From NCBI RefSeq assembly GCF_002911695.1, contig NZ_PQBS01000040.1, forward strand, positions 246,571-310,570: a stretch of 64,000 nt of DNA, read 5' to 3'. Source of the stretch: Gracilimonas amylolytica. Its GTDB lineage: Bacteria; Bacteroidota; Rhodothermia; Balneolales; Balneolaceae. How positions within the stretch are numbered: position 1 is the first letter of the stretch; every line of letters begins with the position of its first letter. Shown piece by piece: positions 43,203 to 52,997 of this stretch. A program made the translations under genes and the position numbers. Below the pieces are notes generated by a model. The model had not been told where the DNA came from. It made no database searches and was given only the letters and a program-made list of their open reading frames with translations.

Positions 43203-45428
43203 ATGAGGATCGCGCTTACCATTACATTATCAAGCTTGCTTGTATTCGGGACCATGCTCGGCTCTCCCTCAGCCTGGGCACAGGATGATGTTGCTGCCAC
43301 AAACGAGAAACAGGAACAGCGGCTTAAGATCGGACTGGCCTTAAGCGGAGGCGGGGCCAAAGGATTTGCTCACATTGGTGTACTAAAGGTGCTTGAGGAA
43401 GCCGGTATTGAAGTGGATGTGATCACAGGAACCAGTATGGGAGCTGTGGTTGGCGGACTCTATGCCATCGGTTATACGACTGCTGAGCTCGAAGATATCG
43501 CTCTCTATACCGATTGGAATGAACTCTTCAACGAAACGCGCCCCCGTAAATATCAGTCCATTTTTCAGGATCAGTCGAGTGAGCGATTGATCTTATCGGT
43601 TCCCTATCAGGATGGCTCCGTTAGCTTGCCGCGGGGACTCATTGAGGGCCAAAAGATCTCTCTGCTTCTCAATGAACTGACCCTCGCCTACCATGATGTC
43701 AATGACTTCAGGGAATTGCCCATCCCCTATGCCGCTGTGGTTACCAATCTCGAAACCGGCGAAGGGGTGATGTTCGACAGCGGATACCTGCCGGAGGTCA
43801 TTCGCGCCAGTACCGCCATTCCCAGCGTTTTTAAACCGGTAACGCTTGGAGATTCGCTGTACATTGATGGCGGGGTGATCCGGAATATTCCCGCTACCGA
43901 TGCCCGAAAGCTGGGTGCTGATTTTGTGATCTCGTCTGACGTGGGTGACCCCATTTTGCCTTCCGACAGCCTTCGGTCTTTTATCGATATCATGTCGCAA
44001 TCGGTGGGTTTTCTGCGTGAGCGCTCCAACATTATCCAAAGGGGAGAGTCGGATATTTTGATCAGCCCTGAGATCAGAGATTTTTCGACTTTTGATTTCA
44101 ACAAGGCCACTGAGCTCATTAAACTGGGTGAAACGGCCGCCAGAAAAGTTTTACCTCAGCTTCGGGAGCTTCAAAAAAAGCATGAAGGGCATCCCCACAG
44201 AACGTACACGGAAAAACCTGATCAGATATCGATCAGTCAGATCAGGATATCAGGGGCTGATGAATATCTGAGAAACAGCCTCCGCAGTTCTCTCACCATT
44301 CAGGAGGGGCAGATCTTGTCCATAGACAGGATCTCGAAAGAAATGGAACTCATGTATTCTTCGGGGCATATTGACGATCTCAATTACCGCATTCTGCCGG
44401 ACCCTGAATCAGAAGGGTCTATTCTGAACATAGATATTTCGGCCGCTCAACAAAATTCCATTGGCCTCGGAGCCCGTTATGACAGTCGCTATCGGGCGTC
44501 TCTTTTATTCAGCGGGATGTTCAATCGGCTCATCAGCGATGGGGATGCCCTGATCACAGAGCTCCGATTGGGAGAGCAGCTGGAGCTCACTACTAATTAC
44601 GCATTCCCTTACACCCTCTACCCGGAATCAGGACTTAATTTCAAACTCGATGGCTTCAGGATCCCCATCGATATATTTGAAAGTAACTCCATTATCTCTT
44701 CAGTGAATGTGGAATCGCTGTCTTTCCATGCCAAAACCTGGATCAGAGCTTTCCGCAATGCTTCCTTGTCGGCCGGGGCCAAAGCGGAGTTCTATAATAT
44801 CGATCAGGCCATCGGCGAAACCCTGCTGCTTAATAATGTGGACCGAATCCTGACGGCTAACGGCACCCTACAGCTTAATTCTTTCAACCGCTCTTACTTT
44901 CCTTCATCCGGAAACCGCCTCACCGTGCATACCGAATTTTCAAACGAACTTTGGGGCAGTGGCCTCAACTTTATTCAGCATAATTTCAGCTGGGAATTCC
45001 GCCTGCCGCTACATGAACGCTTTTCTTTTTTGAGTCGCCTGACGGCCGGCGGCACTTTTGCACTCGCCGAGGAATTGCCCCTGCATTACAAATTTTACAG
45101 TGGCGGTGCCATTCCAAATTATGTACGACCGATCCATCAGTTTCCACTGCTCGGTTATCAGACCCATCAGTTACGCGGCGATAACCTGAAGCTGATGGAA
45201 GCCGGTTTACAGTATCAGTTCCGGAATAATGGATTCCTGCAGGCCCGGTGGAATGCCGCTATGGTTCAGGATACCTGGACCTGGGATCTGCCTATCACCG
45301 ATTTTGAACACGGCATCGGCCTAACGGGTGGGCTCATCACTCTGATCGGACCGGTTGAGCTTACCCTCATGGCCAAAGATGCCAACGGACCTTATTCCAT
45401 GAAGATCAGTGTGGGACACCATTTTTAG
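43203..45428 (+). CDS. Patatin-like phospholipase with POTRA and outer-membrane barrel
   Basis: A 741-residue outer-membrane protein. It has a signal peptide (about 1-25, SAWAQ), then a patatin domain (about 40-320): oxyanion GGGAKG, nucleophile GTSMG and catalytic Asp in DGGVIRN. A POTRA-like segment (about 340-400, ISISQIRISGADEYLRNSLRS) and a 16-strand-type barrel of the bacterial surface antigen family follow (to FKLDGF..., ending VGHHF). This is the PlpD-like two-step autotransport layout, although the lipase may stay attached. Probable phospholipase or lysophospholipase at the cell surface. Confidence 0.92.
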   Translation: MRIALTITLSSLLVFGTMLGSPSAWAQDDVAATNEKQEQRLKIGLALSGGGAKGFAHIGVLKVLEEAGIEVDVITGTSMGAVVGGLYAIGYTTAELEDIALYTDWNELFNETRPRKYQSIFQDQSSERLILSVPYQDGSVSLPRGLIEGQKISLLLNELTLAYHDVNDFRELPIPYAAVVTNLETGEGVMFDSGYLPEVIRASTAIPSVFKPVTLGDSLYIDGGVIRNIPATDARKLGADFVISSDVGDPILPSDSLRSFIDIMSQSVGFLRERSNIIQRGESDILISPEIRDFSTFDFNKATELIKLGETAARKVLPQLRELQKKHEGHPHRTYTEKPDQISISQIRISGADEYLRNSLRSSLTIQEGQILSIDRISKEMELMYSSGHIDDLNYRILPDPESEGSILNIDISAAQQNSIGLGARYDSRYRASLLFSGMFNRLISDGDALITELRLGEQLELTTNYAFPYTLYPESGLNFKLDGFRIPIDIFESNSIISSVNVESLSFHAKTWIRAFRNASLSAGAKAEFYNIDQAIGETLLLNNVDRILTANGTLQLNSFNRSYFPSSGNRLTVHTEFSNELWGSGLNFIQHNFSWEFRLPLHERFSFLSRLTAGGTFALAEELPLHYKFYSGGAIPNYVRPIHQFPLLGYQTHQLRGDNLKLMEAGLQYQFRNNGFLQARWNAAMVQDTWTWDLPITDFEHGIGLTGGLITLIGPVELTLMAKDANGPYSMKISVGHHF

Positions 45429-46383
45429 ACTTATCAAACCAATTCAGGATAACCCGGTACAACCATCCTGAAGGGGAGCTCAGAAAGCCAACATGGCCAC
45501 CTTCTTCGGTAAACAGGGTTTGAATGGCCCGATTTTCACTCAGTGTTTTTTGAGGCGCAAACTCGATGGGGCACAGGGTATCTTGCTGACTGTGTATGAT
45601 CAGCAGATCTGATCGAACGCCACCATAAAAATGACGGCTCGAGCACCTGAAGTAATAATCCTCAGCTCCCGAAAATCCATGCAGAGGCGCCGTCACCTGA
45701 TCATCAAAGGCATAGATCGTATCTCCCTCAAACACCGGCATGTCAGGATACTCTTTCCTTTTCTGCTCAAGTTTTTCGGCAAGTGTGATCAAAAATCGTT
45801 TTTCATACAGCTTGTTGATGCCTCTCTGCATCCTCAACGATCCTTCCTTGAGGTCGTAAGGAGGAGATACCGCCACGGCTCTTTTCACCAGGTTGTCTTT
45901 GCCTTCCTCACCCAGATATTTCACCAATGCATTGGCCCCGAGTGAATACCCGACGGCGTAAATATCTTTGTTGGGGAACCGCTGACGTATCCATTCAAAA
46001 AATGTCCGGTAGTCGTCAGTGGCCCCGGAATGATAAAATCGTGGCTGATCGTTGAGCCGGCTGCCGCATCCCCTGAAGTTAAGAGCCACAGAACTAAATC
46101 CGGCATCTCTCAACGTATCCATCAAATTCGCAATGTAATGCCGGTCGGTTGATCCCTCCAACCCATGAAACAAAGCCACCACAGGTTGATCCGATCCCAC
46201 CTCACAAACATCGATCTCTAAAAAATCTTCATCCGGCGTGGGGATCTCTATCCGTTCATGAGGTGGTTTCTGAACCTTCGTGAATTGCGAGGCTACAATG
46301 GTATGGATATGGGTATTCCTTGCCCACCATACCGGTTTAAAGGGTTCAAAGCCATTGGTGTTATAGAGTTCATTTTTTGTCAT
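45406..46383 (-). CDS. YheT-family alpha/beta hydrolase
   Basis: A 325-residue hydrolase. FWARNTHIHTI-like N-terminus (KPVWWARNTHIHTIVAS), oxyanion stretch LFHGLEGSTDRHYIA, LNFRGCGSRLN, nucleophile elbow GYSLGANAL and a late His in GGHVGFL define the YheT/UPF0017 group. These are carboxylesterases or phospholipase-like enzymes of unclear substrate. ATG at 46383 preferred over a TTG three codons earlier. It converges with the patatin gene, overlapping by 23 nt. Confidence 0.88.
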   Translation of the reverse strand: MTKNELYNTNGFEPFKPVWWARNTHIHTIVASQFTKVQKPPHERIEIPTPDEDFLEIDVCEVGSDQPVVALFHGLEGSTDRHYIANLMDTLRDAGFSSVALNFRGCGSRLNDQPRFYHSGATDDYRTFFEWIRQRFPNKDIYAVGYSLGANALVKYLGEEGKDNLVKRAVAVSPPYDLKEGSLRMQRGINKLYEKRFLITLAEKLEQKRKEYPDMPVFEGDTIYAFDDQVTAPLHGFSGAEDYYFRCSSRHFYGGVRSDLLIIHSQQDTLCPIEFAPQKTLSENRAIQTLFTEEGGHVGFLSSPSGWLYRVILNWFDKSKNGVPH

Positions 46384-46464
46384 CTGCACCAATCTATTGA
46401 GATTTTTGCATTCATACCATGTTGCATTTTCAGAGGAGCTTTGCTTCCACGATATTAAGCCACT

Positions 46465-46895
46465 CCCCCAAATCGGTCATTCGGTCCATCGAAAATCGGT
46501 GAATCGGTCGATCAATTCATCAACCCTAACCCGCACCAACTGTCTCATTTCATCATCCTGCACCAATTCCTAACCCGTAGGGGCAATTCATGAATTGCCC
46601 TTACGGATTTAGAGATCGTTTCCAGCGTCTCGTTTGGAACGCCTGTCCGGACCTGCCTCAGCCGGAAGACAGGCTCCCGGTCAGCGTGTATAGATAGTTA
46701 CCAGATAGTTTCACGATTGAGTACATCATTTATGAATCGCGTGTTCAGGGGATTTTTGGATTTCGCGGATGTCTGATCTTCCACTGCAACCTACAGCGGG
46801 TCATCCCCGCGCAGGCGGGGATCTAATAGCTTGATAATGAACCACCATTCAACATAGCACTAGCGCAGGCGTCTCGCCTGTGCGGTGGTTAAATA
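46465..46895 (+). repeat. Composite hairpin repeat, copy 9
   Basis: The 1.25-kb gap between the YheT-like and plsC genes holds two copies. This one runs: ATCGGT module (46470-46530), GTAGGGGCAATT palindrome (46575-46606, two mismatches), cgtttccagcgtctcg module, gattcac/ggatttcgcggatg module (46730-46775), CATCCCCGC hairpin (46800-46823) and GCGCAGGCG/CGCCTGTGC hairpin (46861-46892). A region with 'cccgttcttcaacggggcagg' (46965-46985) follows. Confidence 0.8.
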
Positions 46896-47137
46896 GGGCT
46901 TGTTTCCATCACCACGAATTCTTAGCCTAGTCTCACCCATCTTGTTCATTTTGGCTTGATCCCCCGTTCTTCAACGGGGCAGGCGCCAGAACCAAAAGAT
47001 CAAGAAAACACGTAGATCGCAAGCCTTTGGGCTTTTATTGATTGTTAAATTACCCACCAGTTTTAGCGTTGTTAGTATTTTTCCCCGTGTATTCAATATA
47101 TCCTAAAAGGGCTCGTACTTTTGCTTTCTTATTGGGT

Positions 47138-47460
47138 CATCCCCGCGGAGGCGGGGATCCTATAGTTTAGTTAAGCACCGTCATCGAACTTGAGCATAAG
47201 AACTCGTCTCCTATCATTCCGTGATCATCCTCAATATCTGTGTTATCCGCGTTCCATTTCCGTAGGTTCCACGACCGAGTATGTTGCCCAACCTCCGAAT
47301 GACCATCGGGACCATACCACCCACCGGGCGGAGGTTCTTTGCTTTTTATGTTTACCCCGGGATAAATCCAGGGGTTATTAACATATCATCCCTCCGGGAT
47401 GGAAAAGAACAAAATCGGTCATTCTGTTCATCGTCATTCGATTAATCGGTCATTCAAATA
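47138..47460 (+). repeat. Composite hairpin repeat, copy 10
   Basis: Modules: CATCCCCGCGGAGGCGGGGAT hairpin (47138-47159), AACCTCC/GGAGGTT stem (47290-47338), hairpin CCCCGGGATAAATCCAGGGG (47355-47374, one mismatch), CATCCC/GGGATG (about 47387-47400) and ATCGGT module (47415-47460). It ends about 180 nt upstream of plsC. Confidence 0.8.
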
Positions 47461-47639
47461 TCTCCCGATCCGATATCTGCAATCTCATCATACCCCTTGG
47501 CCACCGTCCTTGGTACCCATGCCACTCCCACTACAGTGGTTCTTCCAATCTATGGAGTTTTGTCGCTCATTTCATTCTGCATTTTCAGAGGTGCCGGGCA
47601 TCCACTATATTCAGCCAAAATTCAAACACATTAGTTTGC

Positions 47640-48383
47640 ATGGCCACCTCATTAACTCCGATCGAGTACCTCCGCAGTTTTCTGGCGATCATCGTGTTCT
47701 TTTTCATGTTCGCTATTTCTACGCCGGTCATCGCGATCTTGCTGATCCTCTCTTTTGGTAAAGCCACTAATTTTGTGGTAGAGAATTTTGGCCCATTTAT
47801 CGCCTATCCCGTAATGTGGACCCTTGGAATCAATTTTGAGGTGATACAACACGGGGAGCCGGTTGATCGTCCGGTCATTTACACCATCAATCACAGTTCC
47901 ACTCTCGACCTGGTGACCATGATCGCCCTGGGGCTTCCGGGCATTCGGTTTGTAGCCAAGTGGGAGCTGCAGTACAATCCACTCTTTTTTATTGTCGGTC
48001 ACCTGACCGGGCAGGTTTTCATTCAGCGTAAAAAAAGTAAAAAAGCGGTAGCCAAACTTAAGAATACCTACGATCGTGTGAAGCGGGATAACCTGTCCAT
48101 CATGGTAGCGCCGGAAGGGTCACGCAAACATCTGGGTATCATTGGCCCATTCAAGAAGGGAGCCTTTCATATGGCTATCGATCTCAATTACCCGATCGTG
48201 CCCATCTATTTTGAGGGGAATCAGGAATTGAGTCTTGGCGGTTCCTTACTATCAAAAAGCGGACACATAAAAGCCCACATCCACCCACCGGTAGATACTT
48301 CCGAATGGCAAAAAGAAACCATAGACGAACATATCCGACAGCTCAGAAGTATGTACCTGAAATGGGCTGATGTGGTGGAATAA
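47640..48383 (+). CDS. 1-acyl-sn-glycerol-3-phosphate acyltransferase (PlsC family)
   Basis: Adds the second acyl chain in phosphatidic acid synthesis at the inner membrane. The 247-residue protein has an N-terminal membrane helix (about 12-38). The acyltransferase motifs follow: NHSSTLDLVTM (NHxxxxD), GQVFIQRKKSK, VAPEGSRKHLG (xxPEGTR-like, with Ser for Thr) and NYPIVPIYFEG. Length and motif spacing are normal. It stands alone after a repeat-filled gap. Confidence 0.9.
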   Translation: MATSLTPIEYLRSFLAIIVFFFMFAISTPVIAILLILSFGKATNFVVENFGPFIAYPVMWTLGINFEVIQHGEPVDRPVIYTINHSSTLDLVTMIALGLPGIRFVAKWELQYNPLFFIVGHLTGQVFIQRKKSKKAVAKLKNTYDRVKRDNLSIMVAPEGSRKHLGIIGPFKKGAFHMAIDLNYPIVPIYFEGNQELSLGGSLLSKSGHIKAHIHPPVDTSEWQKETIDEHIRQLRSMYLKWADVVE

Positions 48384-48423
48384 AAAAAACGACCGGAGGT
48401 TTGATCAGAATTCGGTTTAAACC

Positions 48424-48675
48424 TTACTTATCGCGGTAGAAATAGATCTTCTTATTATCCGCATCTCTTCGGCTTTTTACCTTAAAGTCGTTTTGCTTGC
48501 CAAACTGATATACAGCCGTACGCATCGAATTGATATTCTTTTCATTTGAATAGCTCACTTCAACGGCCTGACCGCCGGGCTTAAGTTTTTCGATGGCTTC
48601 AAGTAGCGGTTTGAATTTCGAGGTTCTCTTCTTTGATGATTTCACATTTGCACGCTTTACAAATTTAATATCCAT
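48424..48675 (-). CDS. Small basic protein, unknown function
   Basis: An 83-residue, Lys-rich protein. Its middle (KPGGQAVEVSYSNEKNINSMRTAVYQFGKQNDFKVKSRRDADNKKIYFYR) suggests an alpha/beta fold with a winged-helix-like or nucleic-acid-binding character, but I do not recognise a family. It has no signal peptide. A convergent plsC lies 40 nt away and the sodium symporter diverges from it. Codon use looks native, so it is likely expressed. Confidence 0.7.
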   Translation of the reverse strand: MDIKFVKRANVKSSKKRTSKFKPLLEAIEKLKPGGQAVEVSYSNEKNINSMRTAVYQFGKQNDFKVKSRRDADNKKIYFYRDK

Positions 48676-48906
48676 AACACTATTATTTTGTTAACCAATA
48701 ATCTTAAATGTTAATATAGTAATTACCATGAATTATTATATAAAATATAGAATCAAAAAATAATTTATACCGTTCATTAACATCTTTTTTACTTTAGATT
48801 TGCAAATATCCTGTTTTCTGCACGATTTATATAAATTAAGCTAAGCAATTTTGCTGACTTCCGTTTACATTTGAGCTGATAAACTCACTCAAATAAATCA
48901 GGGATT

Positions 48907-50538
48907 ATGACACCTATTGATATTGTAGTTTTTGTAGCCTACTGTGCGGCAATTATTGGTATCGGCTTGTGGGTATCGAGAGATAAGGAAGGCCATCAAA
49001 AGAATGCAGAGGATTATTTCCTTGCCGGTAAATCATTACCCTGGTGGGCCATCGGTGCCTCGCTCATTGCTGCCAATATCTCTGCCGAGCAGATCATAGG
49101 AATGTCGGGTTCCGGATTTGCCGTTGGGCTTGCCATCGCTTCTTACGAATGGATGGCTGCCATCACACTGATCATAGTCGGTAAATACCTGCTTCCTATC
49201 TTTATCGAGAAAAAACTTTATACCATTCCTGAGTTTATTGAGCACCGGTATAACACGACCCTGAAGACCATCCTTGCCGTTTTCTGGATCGCTCTCTTTG
49301 TGTTTGTGAACCTGACCACCGTCATGTTCCTCGGTGCCAAAGCCCTTGATACCATCATGGGAACCGGTGATGGAAGCCTTGTTATTTATGCCCTTGTTGG
49401 CCTGGCTCTGATCGCCGCCGCTTATTCACTGTATGGTGGATTGTCGGCTGTGGCCTGGACCGACGTGCTTCAGGTTGGACTGCTGGTCCTTGGTGGCTTT
49501 GTGACCACCTTTGCTGCCCTGTATAATCTGACCCCCGATGGCGGCATCCTGAACGGCATGGCTCACCTGTATGATACAGCCGGCGATAAATTCAATATGA
49601 TCCTCGAACGGTCTAATCCTGAATTTGATAACCTGCCCGGCATTGCCGTCCTGATCGGCGGACTTTGGGTGGCCAACCTGTATTACTGGGGCTTCAATCA
49701 GTATATCATTCAGCGAACCCTGGCAGCCAAATCACTTAAAGAATCTCAAAAGGGGATCATCTTTGCTGCCTTCCTGAAATTACTGATCCCGTTGATCGTT
49801 GTGATCCCGGGTATCATTGTGTATGTGCTTTACACACAACCTGAAGGTACTACTCAGATCCCGGGGGTACTCAGCGTATTCACCAATCCGGATGGGAGTG
49901 TGGAATATGACAATGCCTATCCGTGGCTGATCAGTGTATTCCTTTCACCCGGCTTTAAAGGACTCGTGGTTGCAGCCCTTGCAGCAGCCATTGTGTCCTC
50001 ACTGGCTTCCATGCTGAATTCCGTGGCTACCATTTTCACGATGGATATCTACCGGGCATATATCAACAAAAATGCCTCTGACAAACAGACTGTGAACATG
50101 GGGCGGATCACAGCAGCTGTCGCTTTGGTAACGGCTGTTCTTATTGCACCCCTTCTGGAAGATGTGCCTCAGGTATTTCAGTTCATTCAGGAATACACCG
50201 GCGTGGTGAGTCCGGGTATCTTAGCGGTATTCATTATGGGACTTTTCTGGAAGAAAACCACCACCAAGGGTGCGATTTACGGGGTTTTATCATCCATTGT
50301 AATCGCGTTACTGCTTAAGATCCCATCCCTTGAGCTGCCGTTCCTCACACAGATGTATTATACCATGATCCTCACGGTTGTGATCATCGCCGGTGTGAGC
50401 CTGACTACCAATCCCGAGGATGAAGACCCGAAAGCCATCCATACTACCGCAGACACATTCAAGACCGGTCCGGCTTTCAACATCGGAGCCTATATCATAT
50501 TGATCATTACCACAGCTCTATACGCTCTGTTCTGGTAA
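48907..50538 (+). CDS. Sodium:sugar symporter (SSS family, SGLT-like)
   Basis: Imports a sugar with sodium across the inner membrane. The 543-residue protein has about 14 transmembrane segments. It shows EDYFLAGKSLPWWAIGASLIAANISAEQIIGMSGSGF, a tight match to the SGLT signature, YEWMAA and WGFNQYIIQRTLAAKS. Gln and Glu in SAEQ and YEW, Asn in FNQY and Gln in FIQEY sit where vSGLT contacts galactose (from memory of that family). It converges on the galactose operon, so galactose is the likely substrate. A terminator follows. Confidence 0.92.
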   Translation: MTPIDIVVFVAYCAAIIGIGLWVSRDKEGHQKNAEDYFLAGKSLPWWAIGASLIAANISAEQIIGMSGSGFAVGLAIASYEWMAAITLIIVGKYLLPIFIEKKLYTIPEFIEHRYNTTLKTILAVFWIALFVFVNLTTVMFLGAKALDTIMGTGDGSLVIYALVGLALIAAAYSLYGGLSAVAWTDVLQVGLLVLGGFVTTFAALYNLTPDGGILNGMAHLYDTAGDKFNMILERSNPEFDNLPGIAVLIGGLWVANLYYWGFNQYIIQRTLAAKSLKESQKGIIFAAFLKLLIPLIVVIPGIIVYVLYTQPEGTTQIPGVLSVFTNPDGSVEYDNAYPWLISVFLSPGFKGLVVAALAAAIVSSLASMLNSVATIFTMDIYRAYINKNASDKQTVNMGRITAAVALVTAVLIAPLLEDVPQVFQFIQEYTGVVSPGILAVFIMGLFWKKTTTKGAIYGVLSSIVIALLLKIPSLELPFLTQMYYTMILTVVIIAGVSLTTNPEDEDPKAIHTTADTFKTGPAFNIGAYIILIITTALYALFW

Positions 50539-50563
50539 GAATGTATTTAGCGAGAATTTAACA

Positions 50564-50600
50564 ACGGTCAGATGGCCCCAAACCTGTCTGGCCGTTTTTC
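50564..50600 (+). terminator. Intrinsic terminator after the symporter
   Basis: ACGGTCAGA pairs with TCTGGCCGT (one G-U) around a 14-nt loop and is followed by TTTTTCTGTTT, 26 nt after the symporter stop. Confidence 0.85.
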
Positions 50601-50681
50601 TGTTTATTGGATATTCTTCAGAAATCGATTCAAATCCATTAGGCGGGTGATCCGTCAGATGGATTTCCGGATCATATAATT

Positions 50682-50721
50682 ACCCCCGTATAGGCGCAAT
50701 GCAACGCGTCTCTACGGGGGT
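50682..50721. repeat. Imperfect palindrome, GTAGAGACG family
   Basis: ACCCCCGTA/TACGGGGGT arms enclose an inner TAGGCGCAATGCAACGCGTCTC half-palindrome. It resembles the GTAGGGGCAATT palindromes elsewhere but with a different inner stem. It lies 48 nt past the galT stop on the convergent side and may terminate the galactose operon. Confidence 0.6.
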
Positions 50722-50768
50722 TATCGGGGAATTATGAATCGATTTACAAGGCCGTGGTTATTTTGACC

Positions 50769-51815
50769 TCACCCACGTTTTTTGTAATGAACATCCGGCA
50801 GGTCGCGCAGCCATTGGGCGCTGAATTCGGCGGTGACATCCCGCTGAGAATTGGCAAGCATCTCATATCCCACACGGAATTTTTTGATGGTGGCAGACCT
50901 CAACAGTGGCGGATAGAAATGCATATGAAAATGCCACTCCGGATGATCCTTGCCATCCGTTGGCGCCGGATGAAATCCGGCTGAATATGGGAAGGAAACC
51001 TTAAAGACATTATCGTATTTAACCGTGATCTTCTTCACGATATCGGCCAGGGCTTTTTTCTCCTCATCGGTCATATCCGTGAACCGTCCAAACGGCCGCT
51101 TGCTGATCAGCAGGGTCTCAAAAGGCCAGAAGGCCCAAAAGGGGACCACCACGGCAAAGTGGTCATTTTCCACCACCAGTCGTTCTTTGCGCTTCAACTC
51201 CAGTTCCAGGTAATCACTGAGCAAGGTCTTGCCGTGTTTCTTGAAATATGCCTCAAACTGACGCATCTCTTTGGCCGGCTCTTCGGGTATGGTTTCCTGC
51301 GCCCAGATCTGTCCGTGCGGGTGTGGGTTACTGCTGCCCATCACCTCTCCCCGGTTTTCAAAGATCTGCACGTAGTTGATGAATTCCTTTTCGCCCAGCT
51401 CTTTGTATTCCTTCACCCACAGGTCAACCACCTCTTCAATTTGGGGTAGTTCCATTTCGGCAAGGGTCAGGTCGTGCCGGGGTGAAAAGCAGATCACCTT
51501 GCAGATACCGCGTTCCCCCTTTGCGATCAGCAGGTCGCTGTCGTTGACTTCCTCGTTGGAGGTATCAGGCAACAGGGCACTGAAATCATTCACAAACGAA
51601 AAGGTGGAGGTGTACTCCGGATTCTTGGCTTCTCCGGCTCGGTCGTTGCCGGGACAAAGATAGCACGTCGGGTCATACTCCGGCTTGGTGTTCTGAGCCG
51701 TCTCCTCTTCCTGTCCCTGCCACGGACGTTTGGTGCGATGTGGGGAAACCTGTACCCATTCGCCCGTCAGTAAATTCAGTCTTCGGTGTGGGTGTTTGTT
51801 GAAATCAAGTTTCAT
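50769..51815 (-). CDS. galT: Galactose-1-phosphate uridylyltransferase
   Basis: Leloir enzyme: exchanges UMP between UDP-glucose and galactose-1-phosphate. The 348-residue protein has the zinc site (CYLCPGN), NRGEVMGSSNPHPHGQIWAQ with the catalytic His in HPHGQ, and WHFHMHFYPPLLRS near the end. Last gene of the galactan operon, 14 nt after galK. No galE is in the window. The ATG is at 51815. Confidence 0.96.
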   Translation of the reverse strand: MKLDFNKHPHRRLNLLTGEWVQVSPHRTKRPWQGQEEETAQNTKPEYDPTCYLCPGNDRAGEAKNPEYTSTFSFVNDFSALLPDTSNEEVNDSDLLIAKGERGICKVICFSPRHDLTLAEMELPQIEEVVDLWVKEYKELGEKEFINYVQIFENRGEVMGSSNPHPHGQIWAQETIPEEPAKEMRQFEAYFKKHGKTLLSDYLELELKRKERLVVENDHFAVVVPFWAFWPFETLLISKRPFGRFTDMTDEEKKALADIVKKITVKYDNVFKVSFPYSAGFHPAPTDGKDHPEWHFHMHFYPPLLRSATIKKFRVGYEMLANSQRDVTAEFSAQWLRDLPDVHYKKRG

Positions 51816-51829
51816 GATCTGCTCCTGTT

Positions 51830-52990
51830 CTACGATTCAATAATGTGTGCCCCGCCGTTGATCTGCGTTACATAGATCTCGGCTTCGATACCGGTTCGCT
51901 CTTTGTATTTTTTCGAGATATACTCAATGAATGAAGCCACCTTTGTTTCTTCCACCAGATTGATGGTGCAACCACCAAAGCCGCCACCCATCATCCGGCA
52001 GCCTAACAATCCTTCCTGCTCTTTGGCAAGTTCAACCAGGATATCAAGTTCCTCACAACTGACCTCATATTCCTTACTCAGCCCTTCATGCGATTCAAAC
52101 ATGTGTTGCCCAAATGACCTCAGGTCTTCTTTACTCAGGTCCTCACACGCCTTCAATACCCGGTCGTTTTCTTCGAGTACAAACTTGCAGCGCCTGAAGA
52201 CCACCGGATCAAATTCGCTCTTATGCTCTACAAGCAGTTCCATACTCACATCCCGGAGATTCCTGATCTGTGGATCATATTGCTTGAGGATCTCAACACC
52301 TTCCTCACACTGCGACCGCCTCACATTATACTCTGAATCCGCCAGGTTATGACTCACTTTTGAATTGCAAAGAACGATCTTAATGCCTTCCTGATGGAAC
52401 GGATAGAGTTCGTAATCCAGGGTTCGGCAATCCAGTTTCAGGGCTTTGTCAGCTTCCCCATGCAGGTTTATGAACTGATCCATGATCCCACAATTTACGC
52501 CCACATGATTGTGCTCGGTCAACTGACCAATTCGCGCCATCTTTTTACGATCCAGCCCAAGCTTAAATATCTTATCGAGCCCAACGGTAAGAGCACCCTC
52601 CAGAGCTGCTGATGATGACAGTCCGGCTCCGATCGGGATGTTACCTCCAAACACCACATCAAACCCTTTCAGCTTAAATTTCTCTTTTTGAAGCTCAGCC
52701 ACCACTCCTTTTATGTAATTGGCCCAGTTCTTGTCGCTTTTATGCAGGTCGTTGAGATCCATCACCACCGACTCATTCATGTCTGCAGAAAATGCCCTGA
52801 TCTTTTCCAGCTTGTTTTTGGCCATACCAAGAACGATCACCTTATCGATAGCCGCCGGCAGGACGAACCCATCGTTATAATCGGTATGATCACCGATCAG
52901 ATTGACCCTCCCCGGTGAGTTCACCAAAAGGGGTTTGTGATCATACTTCGAAATAAATTGGTCGTATATCTTTTGTTCTAATTCTGTCAT
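51830..52990 (-). CDS. galK: Galactokinase
   Basis: Phosphorylates alpha-galactose at C1 with ATP. The 386-residue GHMP kinase has the galactokinase signature GRVNLIGDHTDYNDGFVLP, the ATP loop GGNIPIGAGLSSSAALE, GVNCGIMDQFI with the catalytic Asp, and GCRMMGGGFGGCTINL. ATG at 52990 gives the usual N-terminus (MTELEQKIYDQF); an earlier frame start would overlap the mutarotase gene. It starts 7 nt after the epimerase stop and ends 14 nt before galT. Confidence 0.96.
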   Translation of the reverse strand: MTELEQKIYDQFISKYDHKPLLVNSPGRVNLIGDHTDYNDGFVLPAAIDKVIVLGMAKNKLEKIRAFSADMNESVVMDLNDLHKSDKNWANYIKGVVAELQKEKFKLKGFDVVFGGNIPIGAGLSSSAALEGALTVGLDKIFKLGLDRKKMARIGQLTEHNHVGVNCGIMDQFINLHGEADKALKLDCRTLDYELYPFHQEGIKIVLCNSKVSHNLADSEYNVRRSQCEEGVEILKQYDPQIRNLRDVSMELLVEHKSEFDPVVFRRCKFVLEENDRVLKACEDLSKEDLRSFGQHMFESHEGLSKEYEVSCEELDILVELAKEQEGLLGCRMMGGGFGGCTINLVEETKVASFIEYISKKYKERTGIEAEIYVTQINGGAHIIES

Positions 52991-52997
52991 CAGTTCT

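Noticed and set aside
48676-48906. LacI operator before the symporter
   Set aside because: No GTTAAC palindrome like the one at 58744 is present; only AT-rich sequence is seen.
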